From the NCBI RefSeq assembly GCF_004764705.1, contig NZ_SHLX01000018.1, forward strand, positions 100,242-164,241: a stretch of 64,000 nucleotides of DNA, in the 5' to 3' direction. This stretch comes from Paenibacillus cymbidii (GTDB lineage: Bacteria > Bacillota > Bacilli > Paenibacillales > NBRC-103111). The notes under the pieces were generated by a model that saw nothing but the letters and a program-made list of their open reading frames with translations, was not told where the DNA came from and ran no database searches. Numbering within the stretch: position 1 is the stretch's first letter; each line of letters opens with the position of its first letter. The position numbers were made by a program, and so were the translations under genes. Below, one piece after another: positions 15,678 to 24,703 of this stretch.

Positions 15678-17030
15678 TCAGTAGCCGGAAGCCGCGTCCT
15701 GATGCGTCCGATCCAAACTTACAAACTTGTTGAAGTTCTTCAGAAACGCCAGCTCGACCGTGCCGACCGGGCCGTTCCGCTGCTTGGCGATGATGATTTC
15801 GATGATGTTCTTCTTCTCCGACTCTTTGTCGTAGTAGTCGTCGCGGTACAGAAACGCCACGATGTCGGCGTCCTGCTCGATCGAGCCCGATTCCCGCAAA
15901 TCGGACATCATCGGCCGCTTGTCCTGCCGCTGCTCGACGCCCCGCGACAGCTGCGACAGCGCAATGACCGGCACTTCCAGCTCACGGGCGATCTGCTTGA
16001 GCGTACGCGAAATTTCCGATACTTCCTGCTGGCGGTTGTCGCCTTTGCCGCGGCCGGCGATCAGCTGCAAGTAGTCGATCAGGATCATGCCGAGCCCTTT
16101 CTCCTTCTTCAGGCGCCGGCATTTGGCGCGAATGTCGGTCACCGTCACCGACGGCGAATCGTCGATGTAGATGTTCGCTTCCGACAGCGCGCCGATCGCC
16201 ATCGTCAGCTTCTGCCAGTCGTCGCCTTCGAGGTAGCCGGTGCGCATCCGCGTCGCGTCGACGTTCGACTCGGCGCACAGCATCCGCTGCACGAGCTGCG
16301 CGGCGCCCATCTCGAGCGAGAAAATCGCGACCGTCTCCTTCTCGCGCACGCCGACGTTCTGCGCGATGTTGAGCGCGAACGCCGTTTTGCCGACGGACGG
16401 ACGCGCGGCGACAATGATGAGATCGGACCGCTGGAAGCCGGCCGTCATCTTGTCGAGGTCGCGGAAGCCGGACGCGATGCCGGTGGTGCCGCCCTTATTC
16501 TGCGACAGAAACTCGACGCGCTCGAACACTTCCATCAGCACGTCGCGGATGGCGACGAAGCCGCTGCCGCCGCGGCGTTGCGAAATTTCGAGAATGCGCC
16601 GCTCCGCGTCGCCGAGCAGCTCGGACGCCTGATCCTCGGCGGCGAAGCCGCTGCTGACAATCTGCGTTGCCGTGCGGATGAGCCGCCGCAGCAGCGATTT
16701 CTCTTCGACGATCTGAGCGTAGTAGTCGACGTTGGCCGCAGTCGGCACCGCCTGCGCCAACTGTGCCAGGTAGTTGACGCCGCCGATGTCGTCCAGCTGC
16801 TGCTTATCCTTGAGCCGCGACGTCAAGGTGACCAGGTCGACCGGCTCGCCGGCCTCCGCCAGCTCCATCATCGCGGTAAAGATGTGTTGATGCGACGACC
16901 GATAGAAGTCGTCGCCGCCAATGCGCTCCATCGCCGCCGTCAGCGTTTCGCTGTCGAGCAGGATGGCGCCGAGCACGGCTTGCTCGGCTTCTACATTTTG
17001 CGGGGGAACGCGGCTGTCGAGTAAATCCAC
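15678..17030 (-). CDS. dnaB: replicative DNA helicase (DnaB family; DnaC in B. subtilis)
   Basis: A 450-residue hexameric fork helicase. The N-terminal domain (RVPPQNVEAEQAVLGAIL) that contacts primase is followed by a linker and a RecA-like motor with Walker A ARPSVGKTA (about residue 210), Walker B (MILIDYLQLI) and the SQLSRGVEQR and DLRESGSIEQDAD motifs. A GTG at 17030 is the start, with GAAAGGAT 11 nt upstream. Location downstream of rplI matches the conserved yybT-rplI-dnaC order of bacilli, but here a 560-bp gap carrying a hairpin array separates it from rplI, so it probably has its own promoter. Confidence 0.97.
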   Translation of the reverse strand: MDLLDSRVPPQNVEAEQAVLGAILLDSETLTAAMERIGGDDFYRSSHQHIFTAMMELAEAGEPVDLVTLTSRLKDKQQLDDIGGVNYLAQLAQAVPTAANVDYYAQIVEEKSLLRRLIRTATQIVSSGFAAEDQASELLGDAERRILEISQRRGGSGFVAIRDVLMEVFERVEFLSQNKGGTTGIASGFRDLDKMTAGFQRSDLIIVAARPSVGKTAFALNIAQNVGVREKETVAIFSLEMGAAQLVQRMLCAESNVDATRMRTGYLEGDDWQKLTMAIGALSEANIYIDDSPSVTVTDIRAKCRRLKKEKGLGMILIDYLQLIAGRGKGDNRQQEVSEISRTLKQIARELEVPVIALSQLSRGVEQRQDKRPMMSDLRESGSIEQDADIVAFLYRDDYYDKESEKKNIIEIIIAKQRNGPVGTVELAFLKNFNKFVSLDRTHQDAASGY

Positions 17031-17594
17031 GCTTCTCGCATCCTTTCGTCGCTTGCTTGCCTTGCGCCTGCCGGTCTCCTAACGCGTGGAAAGAACTTGC
17101 CGAATTCCCGCTGAAGATGCACGACAGCTGACAGATCGTATCAATAGGGTCCGAACAGGATCCGATGGAGGGTTTCTACGAATATAACGCTTGTGTATTC
17201 ATTTCGGCATATCATATAGGGGAACCAGAGGCGTGCTGGGGATGCTCTTCATGCTGAGCAGGCCGATTCTCTCCGTGCAAAACGATGCCACCCATGCTTC
17301 CTCCACAAATAGCCCACAAAAAATGGCTTATTTGCCCCTTTTAGCTCGTTTCGACGACAATAGCCAGTGAAAACACTGGCTATTGCGACCAAACAACCCG
17401 AAAACCGAACTTTTCTAAGAAATAACCAGTGATTTCACTGGTTATTTCGTTACTGTCGTCCATTTTTCACGAAATAGCCAATAAAACAGGGCGTATTTCG
17501 AATCTCACTCTTTTCGAGACGGGTGCTGCCTGCTAAACTCGCCCCACAGCGTCGCATGCGCAACAGCCGAAGCGACGAACCGGGTCACCTTCCC
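17031..17594. other. 560-bp intergenic region between rplI and dnaB
   Basis: No gene is seen. The part from 17307 to 17499 is a four-hairpin repeat array (separate entry). The rest, 17031-17300, contains no obvious terminator or promoter that I can assign with confidence. Confidence 0.6.
17307..17499. repeat. four-hairpin repeat array, copy A
   Basis: Four palindromic units start at 17307, 17358, 17419 and 17471. Unit 2 has perfect 12-bp arms CAATAGCCAGTG/CACTGGCTATTG with an AAAA loop; unit 3 has perfect 13-bp arms GAAATAACCAGTG/CACTGGTTATTTC with an ATTT loop; units 1 and 4 are imperfect. A homologous array with the same unit spacing lies at 63366-63558. No reading frame crosses it sensibly. 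Function unknown; it resembles bacterial interspersed palindromic elements. Confidence 0.85.
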
Positions 17595-18041
17595 CTACTC
17601 CTCGGTCACTTGCACCTTCAGCGTAGCGTTCACATCGTGATGCAGCTTGATCGGCACGTTCGTTACGCCCAGCGTACGAATCGGGTCGTTCAGCGTCATC
17701 TTCCGCTTGTCCACGACAAGCTTCGTCTGCCGCTCCAGCTCCTCGACGATCTGCTTCGTCGTGATCGAGCCGAACAGCCGTCCGCCTTCGCCCGCCTTGC
17801 CCTTGATCTGCAGCGTCAACTCGCCCAGCTTGGCCGCCAACGCTTCCGCATCCGCCTTCTCGCGGTCCTTCTTCTTCTGCTCCGACTGCTTCTGCTGGTC
17901 AAGCACCTTTATATTCGAATCCGACGCTGCCGCCGCATGACCGTTCTTGATCAGAAAATTCACCGCGTATCCTTCGGAAACTTCCTTCACTTCGCCCTTC
18001 TTGCCCTGGCCCTTGACGTCCTTGAGAAAAATCACTTTCAT
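17595..18041 (-). CDS. rplI: 50S ribosomal protein L9
   Basis: A 148-residue L9. The N-terminal rRNA-binding domain MKVIFLKDVKGQGKKGEVKEVSEGYA.NFL is unmistakable, followed by a long central helix rich in Lys/Glu and the C-terminal domain (LFGSITTKQIVEEL). L9 binds domain V of 23S rRNA and spans to the 30S of a neighbouring ribosome. Its ATG overlaps the gdpP stop codon (ATGA), so translation is coupled, the same arrangement as in B. subtilis yybT-rplI. Confidence 0.97.
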   Translation of the reverse strand: MKVIFLKDVKGQGKKGEVKEVSEGYAVNFLIKNGHAAAASDSNIKVLDQQKQSEQKKKDREKADAEALAAKLGELTLQIKGKAGEGGRLFGSITTKQIVEELERQTKLVVDKRKMTLNDPIRTLGVTNVPIKLHHDVNATLKVQVTEE

Positions 18042-19999
18042 TCGAACAGCCCCTCCTCCGCTTGTATTTCCGCCAGCACCCGCTTCAGCTTCGTTTCCGC
18101 TTCCTGCACGGTGCCCGCCAGCTGCGCCGCGGCGTTCGTCAAATGGCCGCCGCCGCCGAGCCGCTCCATCACCACTTGCACATTGATTTGCCCGAGCGAC
18201 CGGGCGCTGACGCCGATCTGTCCATCCAGCCTCTCCGAAATGACGAAAGAGGCCATGATGTCCGTCATATTCAACAATGTATCAGCAACCTGGGAGATCA
18301 GCAACTGCGAATATTTGCGGTTCGGCTCCGTCACTGCCAGCGCCACGTGGTCGTACAGAATCTCAGCCCGCTTGATGACCTCTGACTTGTTGACGAACGA
18401 AGCCAGGTCTTCCTTCAGCAGCCGCTGAATCAGCGCCGAATCGGCGCCGTGCCGGCGCAGGAACGACGCCGCCTCGAACGTGCGCGCCCCGGTGCGCAGG
18501 CTGAAGCTCTTCGTATCCATCGTGATGCCCGCCAGCAGCATCGTCGCTTCCAGCGAGTCGAGCGCCACCCGCTCCTGCACGTACTGCAGCAGCTCGGTCA
18601 CCAGCTCGCAGGTCGACGAAGCGTACGGCTCCATGTAGACGAGCACCGCGTCGTTGATGAACTCTTCGCCGCGGCGGTGATGGTCGACGACGACCTTGCG
18701 CTGCGCCACCTGCAGCAGCTTCGGCTCGGCGACGAGCGACGCCTTGTGCGTGTCGGCGACGACCGCCAGACTGCGCGGCTTCATCAGCTGCAGCGCCTGC
18801 TCCGGCGTAATAAACCACTTCTTCAGCTTCTCGTCCTGCTGCACGACCTCCATCAAGCGCTGGATCGACGGGTTGACGCCTTCAATGACGACATAGCCCT
18901 GCTTGCCGCATTGCTCGACGACCTTCTTCAGGCCGATCGCCGCGCCGACCGAATCCATATCCGGCAGCTTGTGCCCCATGATGAACACGTTGTCGCTCTC
19001 GCGAATCAAATCGCGCAGCGCGTGCGCAATGACCCGCGCCCGAACGCGCGTTCGCTTCTCCACCGCATTGGAGCGTCCGCCGTAGAACGACAGCCGCTGG
19101 CCGACCTTGACCGCCGCCTGGTCGCCGCCGCGCCCAAGCGCCATGTCGAGACTGGACTGCGCCAGTGAGCCGAGCTCGATCAGGCCGGCCGCTCCCGCAC
19201 TTACGCCGATGCTGAGCGTAAACGGCACCTTCAGCTCGATCGTCGAGTCGCGCACTTCGTCGAGAATATCGAACCGCGTCTGCTCCAGCTGATGCAGTCC
19301 CTTCTGATCCATCAGGATAAAGAACCGGTCGGACGACGTCCGGCGCAAATAAATCTGGTGCCGCGTCGCCCATTCGCTGATTTCCCCGGCTACCTTGGCC
19401 AGCGTAATGCTTCTCGTCTGGTCGTCCATCCCTTGCGTCGCCTCGTCGAGATTGTCGAGCATGACGATGCCGATGGCGATCTTCTCTTCCTGATAGCGCC
19501 GGTACAGATCCGATTGCGTCGTAATGTCCTGGAAGAACAGCAGCCGCTCCTCGGCCTTCACTTGCACCTGGTACAGCTTCTTGCCGATCGTAATATCGAG
19601 CCTGGCTTCCTTCTCCTTGCGGTTCTTGAGCATCGGCAGCACATCGTGCAGCGGCTCTCCGATGACCGATTCCTTCTCCAGCATCTTCGCCACATACGGA
19701 TTATGCCACTCGACGACCCGCTCCTCGTTGTACAGCAGGATGCCGATCGGCAGCTCCGTAATGACTTCGTGACTCGCCCGCTTCACCCGATGCGACAGCG
19801 TGCCGACATAGCGGTTCAAATCTTTGCGGAACGCCCGCTCGGCCATGATCGTGTAGTACGCAAGCCCGGCGCTGATCAGAAGCGCGACAATGCCCAGAAT
19901 GAGCTGATAAGCGGACAATACGGCGACCAGCACGATCATGAACACGAACGCCCACAGCATGTGCAGCCCGTGCCAACGCTTGAGCAGAAACTTCGGCAT
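18038..19999 (-). CDS. gdpP: cyclic-di-AMP phosphodiesterase GdpP (YybT)
   Basis: A 653-residue membrane phosphodiesterase that hydrolyses c-di-AMP, which controls potassium and osmotic balance and wall integrity. Two N-terminal membrane helices (about 10-50) lead to a PAS domain, a degenerate GGDEF domain (no GGDEF motif in the SSDRFFILMD region) and a DHH/DHHA1 catalytic part with GHKLPDMDSVGAA, VADTHK and VVDHHRR metal-binding motifs, and the C-terminal GGGGH segment. Translationally coupled to rplI; yybS lies 107 bp upstream. Confidence 0.96.
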   Translation of the reverse strand: MPKFLLKRWHGLHMLWAFVFMIVLVAVLSAYQLILGIVALLISAGLAYYTIMAERAFRKDLNRYVGTLSHRVKRASHEVITELPIGILLYNEERVVEWHNPYVAKMLEKESVIGEPLHDVLPMLKNRKEKEARLDITIGKKLYQVQVKAEERLLFFQDITTQSDLYRRYQEEKIAIGIVMLDNLDEATQGMDDQTRSITLAKVAGEISEWATRHQIYLRRTSSDRFFILMDQKGLHQLEQTRFDILDEVRDSTIELKVPFTLSIGVSAGAAGLIELGSLAQSSLDMALGRGGDQAAVKVGQRLSFYGGRSNAVEKRTRVRARVIAHALRDLIRESDNVFIMGHKLPDMDSVGAAIGLKKVVEQCGKQGYVVIEGVNPSIQRLMEVVQQDEKLKKWFITPEQALQLMKPRSLAVVADTHKASLVAEPKLLQVAQRKVVVDHHRRGEEFINDAVLVYMEPYASSTCELVTELLQYVQERVALDSLEATMLLAGITMDTKSFSLRTGARTFEAASFLRRHGADSALIQRLLKEDLASFVNKSEVIKRAEILYDHVALAVTEPNRKYSQLLISQVADTLLNMTDIMASFVISERLDGQIGVSARSLGQINVQVVMERLGGGGHLTNAAAQLAGTVQEAETKLKRVLAEIQAEEGLFE

Positions 20000-20106
20000 G
20001 CCCTTCGTCTCCTTATCTGGAATGGGGCGTCCCGCGCCGAACAGGCGCTGCCCGGCATTATGGCGCGCCGCCGGCAGCTTGGCAGGTGCAGCTCCCGCAA
20101 ATCAAG

Positions 20107-21009
20107 CTATGATTTCTTCGCGATCTTCTCGCGAAGCGGGAAGACGACATCCAGCAATCCAACCAGACAGAACAAGTAAATCGCGGGGCTGATCAGGATC
20201 ATGACGATCACGCTGACGATCGGCAGCGCCCTGCCCCAGCCTTTGATATGGCCAATATAAGCGAACAGCGAAACGGCCTGCACGGCAAAAGCGGCGGTCA
20301 GCAGCGGAGCGAGATTGACGGCGATCATCGACATCGTCGTATCGGCGCCCGGGTCGACGGTGAATTCGAGCACGACCGCAATCAGCAGGTACCATACCAT
20401 CGACCGCGGCAGCTTCCAGTTGCGCAGCGGCGGCAGCGCCGGCAGCGTCTCGTTCGAGCGGCGCATGATCCAGCGGGTAATCGCATGCGAAATGATAATG
20501 TAGTACACGGCGAAGGAAACCATGAAAAGCGGAATGATCTTCACGATCAAGGTGGTGAAGTTGCTCGGAATCAGCTCGCGGGCAACCGGCGGAAGCGTCA
20601 GAATCATGTCGTCGACGTAGGACTCGAGCGACGAGATCGGGTTGCCGCCGATGGCGTAGCTGATGGCCAGCATCAGCAGAAACTCGGCCAGCAGCGCCAG
20701 GATGCCGGCGATCACGGCGGTGCGGGCGTTGCGTTTCTTGTAATAATAGCCCATCGCAATGACCGGAGGCAAAAAGAACAGCGCCACGATCATCAGCACC
20801 AGGCCGGCATTCACGTCAATAATCAGGAGCACCGCCATGACGGCTGCGTAGAAAAAGACGAATCGCCGCGCATCGAGCTTCATGAACAGCACAATGGCGG
20901 GAACCATGACCAGATTGATCGTGATGATGTTGAAAGACGTAAAAAAACTGTACAGGAGCAGCACGTAAAGCACCGACCACAAGTACGGCTGCCAGCTTTT
21001 TATTTTCAA
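20107..21009 (-). CDS. yybS: DUF2232 membrane protein (YybS)
   Basis: A 300-residue polytopic membrane protein with about eight hydrophobic helices, belonging to the DUF2232 (YybS) family, which conserves its position upstream of gdpP in bacilli. The role is unknown. The start is TTG at 21009 with GAGGTGA 7 nt upstream and gives (M)KIKSWQPYLWSVLYVLLLY. A TTATAATTAT on the minus strand about 80 bp upstream could be the -10 of the yybS-gdpP-rplI operon, though the -35 is weak. Confidence 0.88.
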   Translation of the reverse strand: MKIKSWQPYLWSVLYVLLLYSFFTSFNIITINLVMVPAIVLFMKLDARRFVFFYAAVMAVLLIIDVNAGLVLMIVALFFLPPVIAMGYYYKKRNARTAVIAGILALLAEFLLMLAISYAIGGNPISSLESYVDDMILTLPPVARELIPSNFTTLIVKIIPLFMVSFAVYYIIISHAITRWIMRRSNETLPALPPLRNWKLPRSMVWYLLIAVVLEFTVDPGADTTMSMIAVNLAPLLTAAFAVQAVSLFAYIGHIKGWGRALPIVSVIVMILISPAIYLFCLVGLLDVVFPLREKIAKKS

Positions 21010-21209
21010 TCCGCGTCACCTCAGAGGTATGTACTACCGGCATTCCACACTTGGAAAAAAGCTTCAGGCTTCGGAAACGTGGCCTTGCTGATTTGCTTCG
21101 ATAATTATAACACAAAAAAAGGGACGCCGTGAGAGGGGGAATTTGGCCGATTTGCGGGGACGGGCCGTAACGAGACGGGGATGCCGCGCCTGAAGCCGCG
21201 AGCGGCGGC

Positions 21210-22778
21210 TCAGCGCAGCTCGCGGAATTCGCCGGGCAGGACGCCGACGTGCTTTTTGAACAATTGGCTGAAATGCTTCGGGTTCTTGTACCCGACCTTC
21301 TCCGCGATCTCGTACAGCTTCGCTTGCGGATCGCGGAGCAGCAGCGCCTTCGCCTGCTGCAGCCGGTGCTCGATGACGAACTCGGTGAACGTCATGCCCG
21401 TCGTCTGCTTGAACAGATCGCTCAGGTAGCTGGCGTTCATGTACAGCTCGTCGGCGATATCGCGGATCTGGATATCGGTGGCGTAGCGCTCGGCTACGAT
21501 CGTCTTTACTTGTTCGATGATTTTGCGGCTCTTGAATTTGCGGCTGCCGACGATCTGCTCGGTAATGTGCGCCATGCTCTGGAGAAACCACGCCTTGACC
21601 GTGTCCATGTTGGTGAACCGCAGCGGATGCGCCTGGGCGTCGGCGTCGAGCCGGATGATCTGCTCCAGATTGCTGTTCATCTCCACGACGAGCCGTTTGA
21701 AGGCGGCCAGCGTTCGCGACGAGATCATGACGATGTGGTACAGATTGCTCAGCCGGTTCGTCTCGAACAGCCCTTCCGCCAGCTGCTCCGTCAACCGGTG
21801 CACGTCGTCCAGCTGGCCCGACTTGAACGCGAACAGCAGCTTGTGCTCCAGCGCGTACGGGTATTGGATCATGTGGTCGTTCTCGTCGACGTCGCGGAAG
21901 CGCACGACCGGCCTGCCGGTGCGCACCGCCCAATCGTGGTTGCAGATGCTCTGGTTGAGCGCCGCCGCAATGTCGGCCGGCTTCGAGCACGCCTCGCTCA
22001 GCCCGAACAGCGGCCCTTTGCCCGTCTGCTCCGTCTGCGCCGCCGCGGCGATGTCCGCCAGCGCCGCCTCCAGCCGATCGGCAAGGCCGGCGCCTTCCGC
22101 GGTCCAGACGGCCAGCACGAGGAAGCGCTCCTCGAACGACACGTCCTCCGCGCGGATTCCCGCTTCTTCGCCGAGCACGGACGCGACGCCGCGCTTCGTT
22201 TCGCCCCAGCGCGCGTCGTCCATCCAGTCCGGCTGCGCCGCCGTCACGACCGCCAGCTCGCCGATGCGCAGCCCCGCCTGCTCCAGCTCCCGCCGCACCT
22301 TCGACTCGTCGTGGTCATAGCCGAACAGCAGCCGCGCGAACATCATGTTCGTCATCAGCTGCCGGTTGCGGGTAATCTGCTCCTGTTCGATCAAGTGGCG
22401 TTTGCGGCTCTCGACGGCTTGCTCCGCCTGGGCGATATTGTCGATCAGCTCGTCCGGGTCGACCGGCTTGAGCAAATAATTGAGCGCGCCGAACTTGACC
22501 GCCTTGCGGGCGAATTCGAAATCCGGATACGAGGTCAAAATCAGGCATTCGCACGTCAGGCCGAGGCGGGCCATCTCCTCGATCATTTCGATGCCGTTCA
22601 TATCCGGCATCATGATATCGGTGATGACCAGATCGACGTCTTCCGTTTCGAGCAGAGCCAGCGCTTCCTTGCCGTTGCCGGCCTTGCCGGCGATCTGCCA
22701 ATCGCGCCCGGATCGGCCGACCAGCGTCTCGATCCCTTTGAGCACCATATATTCGTCATCGACGATCAGAATACGGAT
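21210..22778 (-). CDS. YesN-type AraC-family response regulator (likely AUC start)
   Basis: A response regulator of 522 residues if started at 22778: receiver, a long central region, and a C-terminal AraC pair of helix-turn-helices (DIQIRDIADELYMNASYLSD and AEKVGYKNPKHFSQLFKK). Phosphoacceptor Asp54 lies in VITDIMMPDMNG. The first ATG (22748) falls after the acidic pocket: the ten codons before it read IRILIVDDEY, exactly the missing first strand and Asp pair. No ATG, GTG or TTG occurs between those codons and the next in-frame stop. GGGAGG lies 8 nt before the ATC codon at 22778, so I infer an AUC start, or a start-codon mutation or sequence error. It would activate sugar-uptake genes under control of the kinase at 27325-29127. 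Confidence 0.85.
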   Translation of the reverse strand: MRILIVDDEYMVLKGIETLVGRSGRDWQIAGKAGNGKEALALLETEDVDLVITDIMMPDMNGIEMIEEMARLGLTCECLILTSYPDFEFARKAVKFGALNYLLKPVDPDELIDNIAQAEQAVESRKRHLIEQEQITRNRQLMTNMMFARLLFGYDHDESKVRRELEQAGLRIGELAVVTAAQPDWMDDARWGETKRGVASVLGEEAGIRAEDVSFEERFLVLAVWTAEGAGLADRLEAALADIAAAAQTEQTGKGPLFGLSEACSKPADIAAALNQSICNHDWAVRTGRPVVRFRDVDENDHMIQYPYALEHKLLFAFKSGQLDDVHRLTEQLAEGLFETNRLSNLYHIVMISSRTLAAFKRLVVEMNSNLEQIIRLDADAQAHPLRFTNMDTVKAWFLQSMAHITEQIVGSRKFKSRKIIEQVKTIVAERYATDIQIRDIADELYMNASYLSDLFKQTTGMTFTEFVIEHRLQQAKALLLRDPQAKLYEIAEKVGYKNPKHFSQLFKKHVGVLPGEFRELR

Positions 22779-22834
22779 CGGACCCGCCTCCCTTCGATTC
22801 GCGCTGCCAAGCGGCCCAAACAGCCGTCAGCCGG

Positions 22835-23653
22835 TCAGCCTTTGATCGCGCCGGACGTAATGCCGGAAATGTATTGCCGCTGGATCGCCAGAAACAGAAT
22901 GACGATCGGCAGCGAGCTGAGCACCACGTTGCTGAACTTGGCGCCGATATTCGTGGAGAATTCGTCGTCCAGCAGGCTTACCGCCACCTGCAGCACGTAT
23001 TTGGACGGCGACGATATGATCGTCAGCGGCCACAGGAAATCGTCCCAGACGCCGAAGAACACAAGCAGCCCGATCGTCAGCAGCGGCGCCTTGACCAGCG
23101 GCAGCATGATCTGCGCGTAAACGCGGATCCGCGAGCAGCCGTCCATGACCGCCGATTCCTCCAGCTCCTTCGGCAGCCCAAGGAAAAACTGGCGGAGGAA
23201 GAAAATCGAATACGCCGAGCTGAGCGACGGAATGACGAGCGCCCGGTAATCGTCGACCCAGCCGAAATCGCGCATCAGGATATATTTGGGCAGCAGCAGC
23301 ACTTCGGCGGGAACGACGAGCATGGCGATGACCGTCAGGAACAACAGTTCCCGCCCCGGGAAGGCGATGCGCGAGAAGCCGTAGGCCGCCAGCGAGTCGA
23401 ACAGCAGGCTGCCGAGCGTGATCGTCACCGCCAGGAACGCGGTATTTCCCAGGTAATGAAAGAATGGCGTATCGAACATGACCGCCCGATAGTTTGCCGT
23501 CGTGAAGCGGTCCGGCCAGAACATATTGACGCCCATCAGCGCGTTGGGGGTGAACGATTTCAGCACCACATACACGAGCGGGAGCAGCACGACAACGACA
23601 AGGAGCAGCAGCATGGCATATTTGAGCGCGGCGCCGGTTTGTCTGACTACCAT
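22835..23653 (-). CDS. carbohydrate ABC transporter permease (MalG/UgpE type)
   Basis: A 272-residue inner-membrane permease of the CUT1 carbohydrate uptake family with six predicted helices. The EAA cytoplasmic loop appears as ELEESAVMDGCSRIRVYAQIMLPLVKAPL (about 185-213 region, key residues E-S-A-D-G, P-L). The C terminus ends near the family-typical GAIKG. It pairs with the permease just upstream (6-bp gap) to form the channel for the sugar captured by the lipoprotein at 24704. No ATPase is encoded nearby; such systems usually borrow a shared MsmX/MsmK ATPase. GAGGAG lies upstream of the ATG. Confidence 0.93.
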   Translation of the reverse strand: MVVRQTGAALKYAMLLLLVVVVLLPLVYVVLKSFTPNALMGVNMFWPDRFTTANYRAVMFDTPFFHYLGNTAFLAVTITLGSLLFDSLAAYGFSRIAFPGRELLFLTVIAMLVVPAEVLLLPKYILMRDFGWVDDYRALVIPSLSSAYSIFFLRQFFLGLPKELEESAVMDGCSRIRVYAQIMLPLVKAPLLTIGLLVFFGVWDDFLWPLTIISSPSKYVLQVAVSLLDDEFSTNIGAKFSNVVLSSLPIVILFLAIQRQYISGITSGAIKG

Positions 23654-23659
23654 TATGCC

Positions 23660-24586
23660 TCACTCCTCGCTTTTCATAAACTTGTACTGGATGAACGAGA
23701 TGGCGACCACGATGAAGAACAGAATAACCGCCATCGCCCCGGCGTAGCCGAAGTCGCTCATGCGGAAGGCCGACGTCCAGATGTACTGCACGATCGTGCG
23801 CGTCGAGTCGGCCGGGCCGCCGCCGGTCATGACGATGATCGGCGTGAACAGCTTGATGCAGTTCATCGTCGACACGACGATGACGAACAGCATCGTGCGC
23901 CGAATCTGCGGCAGCGTAATGCGGAAGAATCGCTGCCAGGCGTTCGCGCCGTCGATGTTGGCCGCTTCCTGCAGCTCCTTCGGCACTTGATTGAGCGCGG
24001 CGATGAAGATGACCAGGTACCATCCCCACGATTTCCAGATGCTGACGAACGCGATGCTGAGCTTGGCCAGCTTCGGATCGGTCAGGAACCGCTTCGGCGC
24101 GATATGGAGCGCGCCCAGCCAGTCGTTGACGACCCCGGAGTTGGTGTTCAGCATCTCCTTCCAGAACATGCCGACGATGACGAACGACAGCACGACCGGG
24201 ATAAAATATATCGTCCGGAAGAAGCTCGGAAACTTGATCCGGCCGCACAGCAGCACGGCGATGAACAGCGCCAGCGCCGTCTGCAGCGGCGTAATGACGA
24301 GCGGAAAGTAGAACGAATTCCACAATGTTTTCAGAAACAGGTGATCGTCGAACGCGCCGCTGTAGTTTTCGAGTCCGATGAATTTCGTATGCTGCACGCC
24401 TTCGATCATGCGATACCGGTTCATGCTCATCCAGAACACGCGAATCGAAGGGTATACCGTAAAGAGGAACATCACGATCATGGCCGGCAAAATAAACAAA
24501 TACCCGTCGCGATACTGCGCCAGTCGATGACGCGACGGAAGCCGCCTTTTTCCGCTGTTTGCCGCTTGACCGATTCCCGCTTCCAT
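23660..24586 (-). CDS. carbohydrate ABC transporter permease (MalF/UgpA type)
   Basis: A permease of about 308 residues with six membrane helices and the CUT1 EAA loop (KELQEAANIDGANAWQRFF, followed by TLPQIRR). N-terminal YLFILPAMIVMFLFTVYPS is typical. The ATG at 24586 has GGAAGGAG about 12 nt upstream; a GTG directly before it is equally possible, and the frame is open further upstream. It sits between the binding protein and the second permease in one operon. Confidence 0.92.
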   Translation of the reverse strand: MEAGIGQAANSGKRRLPSRHRLAQYRDGYLFILPAMIVMFLFTVYPSIRVFWMSMNRYRMIEGVQHTKFIGLENYSGAFDDHLFLKTLWNSFYFPLVITPLQTALALFIAVLLCGRIKFPSFFRTIYFIPVVLSFVIVGMFWKEMLNTNSGVVNDWLGALHIAPKRFLTDPKLAKLSIAFVSIWKSWGWYLVIFIAALNQVPKELQEAANIDGANAWQRFFRITLPQIRRTMLFVIVVSTMNCIKLFTPIIVMTGGGPADSTRTIVQYIWTSAFRMSDFGYAGAMAVILFFIVVAISFIQYKFMKSEE

Positions 24587-24703
24587 CACCCAGGCGTCTC
24601 CTTCCTTGCCGCGCGCCGGCAGACGGGAAAAAGCGGGCGGCCCGCTTTTCCCCATCGTCCGATATGGTCGGCTTTGCTTATATCCCTCTTGCCGTGCCGG
24701 CGT

